In this document: one piece after another, positions 21,407 to 22,502 of the stretch
Position numbering within the stretch: the stretch's first letter is position 1
How the letters are laid out: each line of letters begins with the position of its first letter
Virus record (IMG/VR): IMGVR_UViG_3300042923_000147
Location: 1 to 22,502 of that record
Direction: 5' to 3' (one strand)
Length of the DNA: 22,502 nucleotides
Origin: a virus
Notes under the pieces: model-generated
What the model was told of the DNA's origin: nothing
Databases searched by the model: none
What the model saw: the letters and a program-made list of their open reading frames with translations, nothing else
Program-made: the position numbers and the translations under genes

Positions 21407-22063
21407 ATGGAACTCAAAGACCGAATCAAAGCCGCCAGAGCCAATGCCAAGCTGACGCAGGTGCAGCTTGCCGAAAAGGTTGGGATGGATCAGGCATCAA
21501 TTTCCAACCTGGAGCGCGGCAAAGCTCAAGGCACAAGCTATATCGTCCAGATCGCCAGCGTGTGCGGCGTCAGCGCGCTATGGCTCGCCAATGGCACGGG
21601 CAATATGCTGGACAAGAAAAAGCCCGAATCTTCCAACGTGGCACCTATCGCACAGGGCGAGGTGACCTATCGATATCCCGTCATCAGCTGGGTAGCTGCT
21701 GGCGCCTGGGCAGAGGCGGTAGAGCCATTCCCGCCGGGCTTTTCTGATAGGTATGAGCTCTCCGAATATGAGGCCAAAGGCCCCGCATTCTGGCTCGAGG
21801 TCAAAGGGGATTCGATGACCTCATCAGTGGGCCAGAGCATCACCGAAGGCACGCTGATTCTGGTAGATACGGAAGCAGACGCCCAGCATGGAAAGCTTGT
21901 TATCGCCAAGCTCGCGGATAGCAACGAAGCCACGTTCAAGAAGCTTGTCGAGGACGGAGGCCGTCGCTACTTGAAGCCTCTGAATCCCGCCTACCCGACC
22001 GAAGTATGCTCAGGTGATTGCCGAGTGATTGGAGTCGTTGTCAGGGCGCTGATCAAGCTGTAG
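21407..22063 (+). CDS. cI: CI-type repressor (XRE HTH + S24 LexA-like autoprotease)
   Basis: A 218-residue lysogeny repressor. Helix-turn-helix: LTQVQLAEKVGMDQASISNLERG (residues 16-38). The S24 domain shows the self-cleavage site VAAGAW (Ala98-Gly99), Ser136 in EVKGDSM and Lys178 in ATFKKL, then YLKPLNPAYP, very like lambda CI. All catalytic parts are present, so RecA-stimulated cleavage and SOS induction are expected. I chose the ATG at 21,407 because the homology starts there and the promoter predicts a leaderless message; the frame is open upstream but that part crosses the operators. It is the only complete plus-strand gene in the window. Confidence 0.93.
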   Translation: MELKDRIKAARANAKLTQVQLAEKVGMDQASISNLERGKAQGTSYIVQIASVCGVSALWLANGTGNMLDKKKPESSNVAPIAQGEVTYRYPVISWVAAGAWAEAVEPFPPGFSDRYELSEYEAKGPAFWLEVKGDSMTSSVGQSITEGTLILVDTEADAQHGKLVIAKLADSNEATFKKLVEDGGRRYLKPLNPAYPTEVCSGDCRVIGVVVRALIKL

Positions 22064-22081
22064 GTCCATCTCCCCCAAACC

Positions 22082-22105
22082 AAGCCCGCCGCGTGCGGGT
22101 TTTTT
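22082..22105 (+). terminator. Intrinsic terminator after cI
   Basis: CCCGC and GCGGG pair around CGCGT, extended by flanking A/G-T pairs, then six T residues. It lies 18 bases after the cI stop and shares 19 identical bases with the terminator before the tail tube gene. Confidence 0.85.
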
Positions 22106-22123
22106 CATGCCTGCTCATAAAAT

Positions 22124-22137
22124 ATGAGAACACTCAT
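22124..22137. promoter_or_regulatory. Operator site, OL-like 1
   Basis: ATGAG-AACA-CTCAT, a perfect palindrome of the immunity consensus. Its last T is the first base of the PL-like -35 hexamer. Confidence 0.87.
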
Positions 22138-22165
22138 TGACAGTGAATATGAGCCTACTCATAAT
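22137..22165 (+). promoter_or_regulatory. PL-like early promoter
   Basis: TTGACA (22,137-22,142, perfect -35), 17 bases, then CATAAT (22,160-22,165, five of six). One operator abuts the -35 and another fills the spacer into the -10, so it should be tightly repressed in the lysogen. It reads toward csrA. Confidence 0.88.
22149..22162. promoter_or_regulatory. Operator site, OL-like 2
   Basis: ATGAG-CCTA-CTCAT, a perfect palindrome lying between the -35 and -10 of the PL-like promoter, 25 bases from the first site. Confidence 0.88.
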
Positions 22166-22481
22166 CAGCTCATTGCCGGCTCATACGCCATGCCTTCAGC
22201 CGGTACAGCTCTTTACACAACCAGACGTGACCACCTCGACGCACCCGGGCCCTCACCCGGGTCGGGACAAGCTAAGTCGTCGACCATGCAGCCTCTGGAT
22301 AGCTGCCGGCCTCCCCTCATTGGGAGGACGCCAGACCATGCAGCCAGCCGGGAAGAACACCGTCCACGAAATGTGTGACCCGGCCAGGTGGGGATAGCCG
22401 CGGCGCGGCATGGTTTGGATAGGTTTCACCGATTGGCCTGCACACGCGGGCCAGACGGGAAACCAACCAAGGAGTAGGACC
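22166..22481 (+). other. Structured leader between PL and csrA
   Basis: No convincing gene is present in these 316 bases; the open frames begin inside operators or lack ribosome sites. Visible structure: a boxA-like GCTCTTTA followed by CACAA (22,208-22,220); a hairpin ACCCGGG/CCCGGGT with a six-base loop (22,243-22,262); a hairpin CCTCCC/GGGAGG (22,310-22,327); and a nested stem before csrA (22,422-22,464). A 19-codon frame at 22,338 behind GGAGG could be a leader peptide but is unsupported. The layout suggests an antitermination (nut-like) leader. Confidence 0.5.
22208..22262 (+). promoter_or_regulatory. Candidate nut-like site (boxA plus hairpin)
   Basis: GCTCTTTA at 22,208-22,215 equals the core of bacterial boxA, and the following CACAA keeps most of the usual AACAA. 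A seven-bp GC stem with CCCTCA loop stands at 22,243-22,262, a boxB-like position though 23 bases from the end of the boxA region, farther than in lambda. It lies just downstream of the PL-like promoter. Confidence 0.4.
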
Positions 22482-22502
22482 ATGCTGATACTGACCCGCA
22501 AG
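22482..22502 (+). CDS. csrA: CsrA/RsmA-type translational regulator, N-terminal fragment
   Basis: Only seven codons are inside the window: MLILTRK, the nearly invariant start of CsrA/RsmA proteins. AGGAG lies about eight bases upstream of the ATG, within a leader that has several GGA motifs, the RNA core bound by CsrA. CsrA-family proteins bind GGA-bearing hairpins near ribosome sites and repress translation. The gene would be the first in the leftward-lambda-like early operon driven by the PL-like promoter. The short read limits certainty, but the combination of start sequence, ribosome site and promoter context is persuasive. Confidence 0.72.

Noticed and set aside
22124-22378. An 84-codon plus-strand frame downstream of cI
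   Set aside because: Its start lies inside an operator upstream of the promoter, it has no ribosome site, and the text resembles no family.
1-22502. tRNA genes, insertion sequences, integrase or att sites
   Set aside because: I saw no cloverleaf, transposase or recombinase motif, or flanking repeats; the window is interior to the phage.

Overview
The window is most of a temperate siphovirus prophage (or phage) genome from a GC-rich Pseudomonas-like host. The head genes are HK97-type and the tail genes lambda-type, and almost everything is on the minus strand, so transcription runs from right to left. The host guess rests on base composition, on the lambda/HK97-like mosaic common in fluorescent pseudomonads, and on a CsrA/RsmA-type gene start. 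No host gene, integrase or att site is visible, and both ends cut through phage genes (tail tip protein J on the left, csrA on the right).

Right end (about 21,100-22,502): the immunity region. A plus-strand CI-type repressor (HTH plus S24 autoprotease) faces a minus-strand Cro-like gene. Four palindromes of the form ATGRG-N4-CTCAT act as likely operators, two between cI and cro (OR-like) and two beyond cI (OL-like). The OL-like pair sits on a near-consensus promoter (TTGACA-N17-CATAAT) that fires rightward into a 316-base leader ending at a csrA-like start codon.

Early right operon (minus, 21,319 to 17,288): cro, a Rha/KilAC antirepressor-like gene, an O-like initiator carrying internal iterons (probable origin), a P-like helicase loader, a YbcO-type nuclease, a VRR-NUC nuclease, a CXXC zinc protein, and a Q-type antiterminator. 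Most neighbours overlap by 1-4 bases.

Late operon (minus, 17,215 to 1): two intrinsic terminators follow Q and probably have to be overridden by Q. Next come a DUF2513-like gene, two small membrane/coiled-coil proteins, two unknowns, an HNH endonuclease, a palindrome-rich gap (candidate cos), TerS, TerL, portal, ClpP-like head protease, HK97 major capsid, connector and closure genes, tail terminator, tail tube, and the G/GT chaperone pair made by a -1 frameshift at GGGAAAG. The tape measure, M, L and K follow, then an inserted lipoprotein moron with its own terminator, then I and the start of J.

The structural genes are conventional. The points most worth a second look are the immunity/operator architecture with a shared palindromic -35 hexamer, the iteron origin inside the O-like gene, the frameshift site, the lipoprotein moron, the phage-borne csrA with a structured leader, a possible oop-like antisense RNA, and the palindrome cluster upstream of terS. 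I did not find convincing evidence of a wholly new system.
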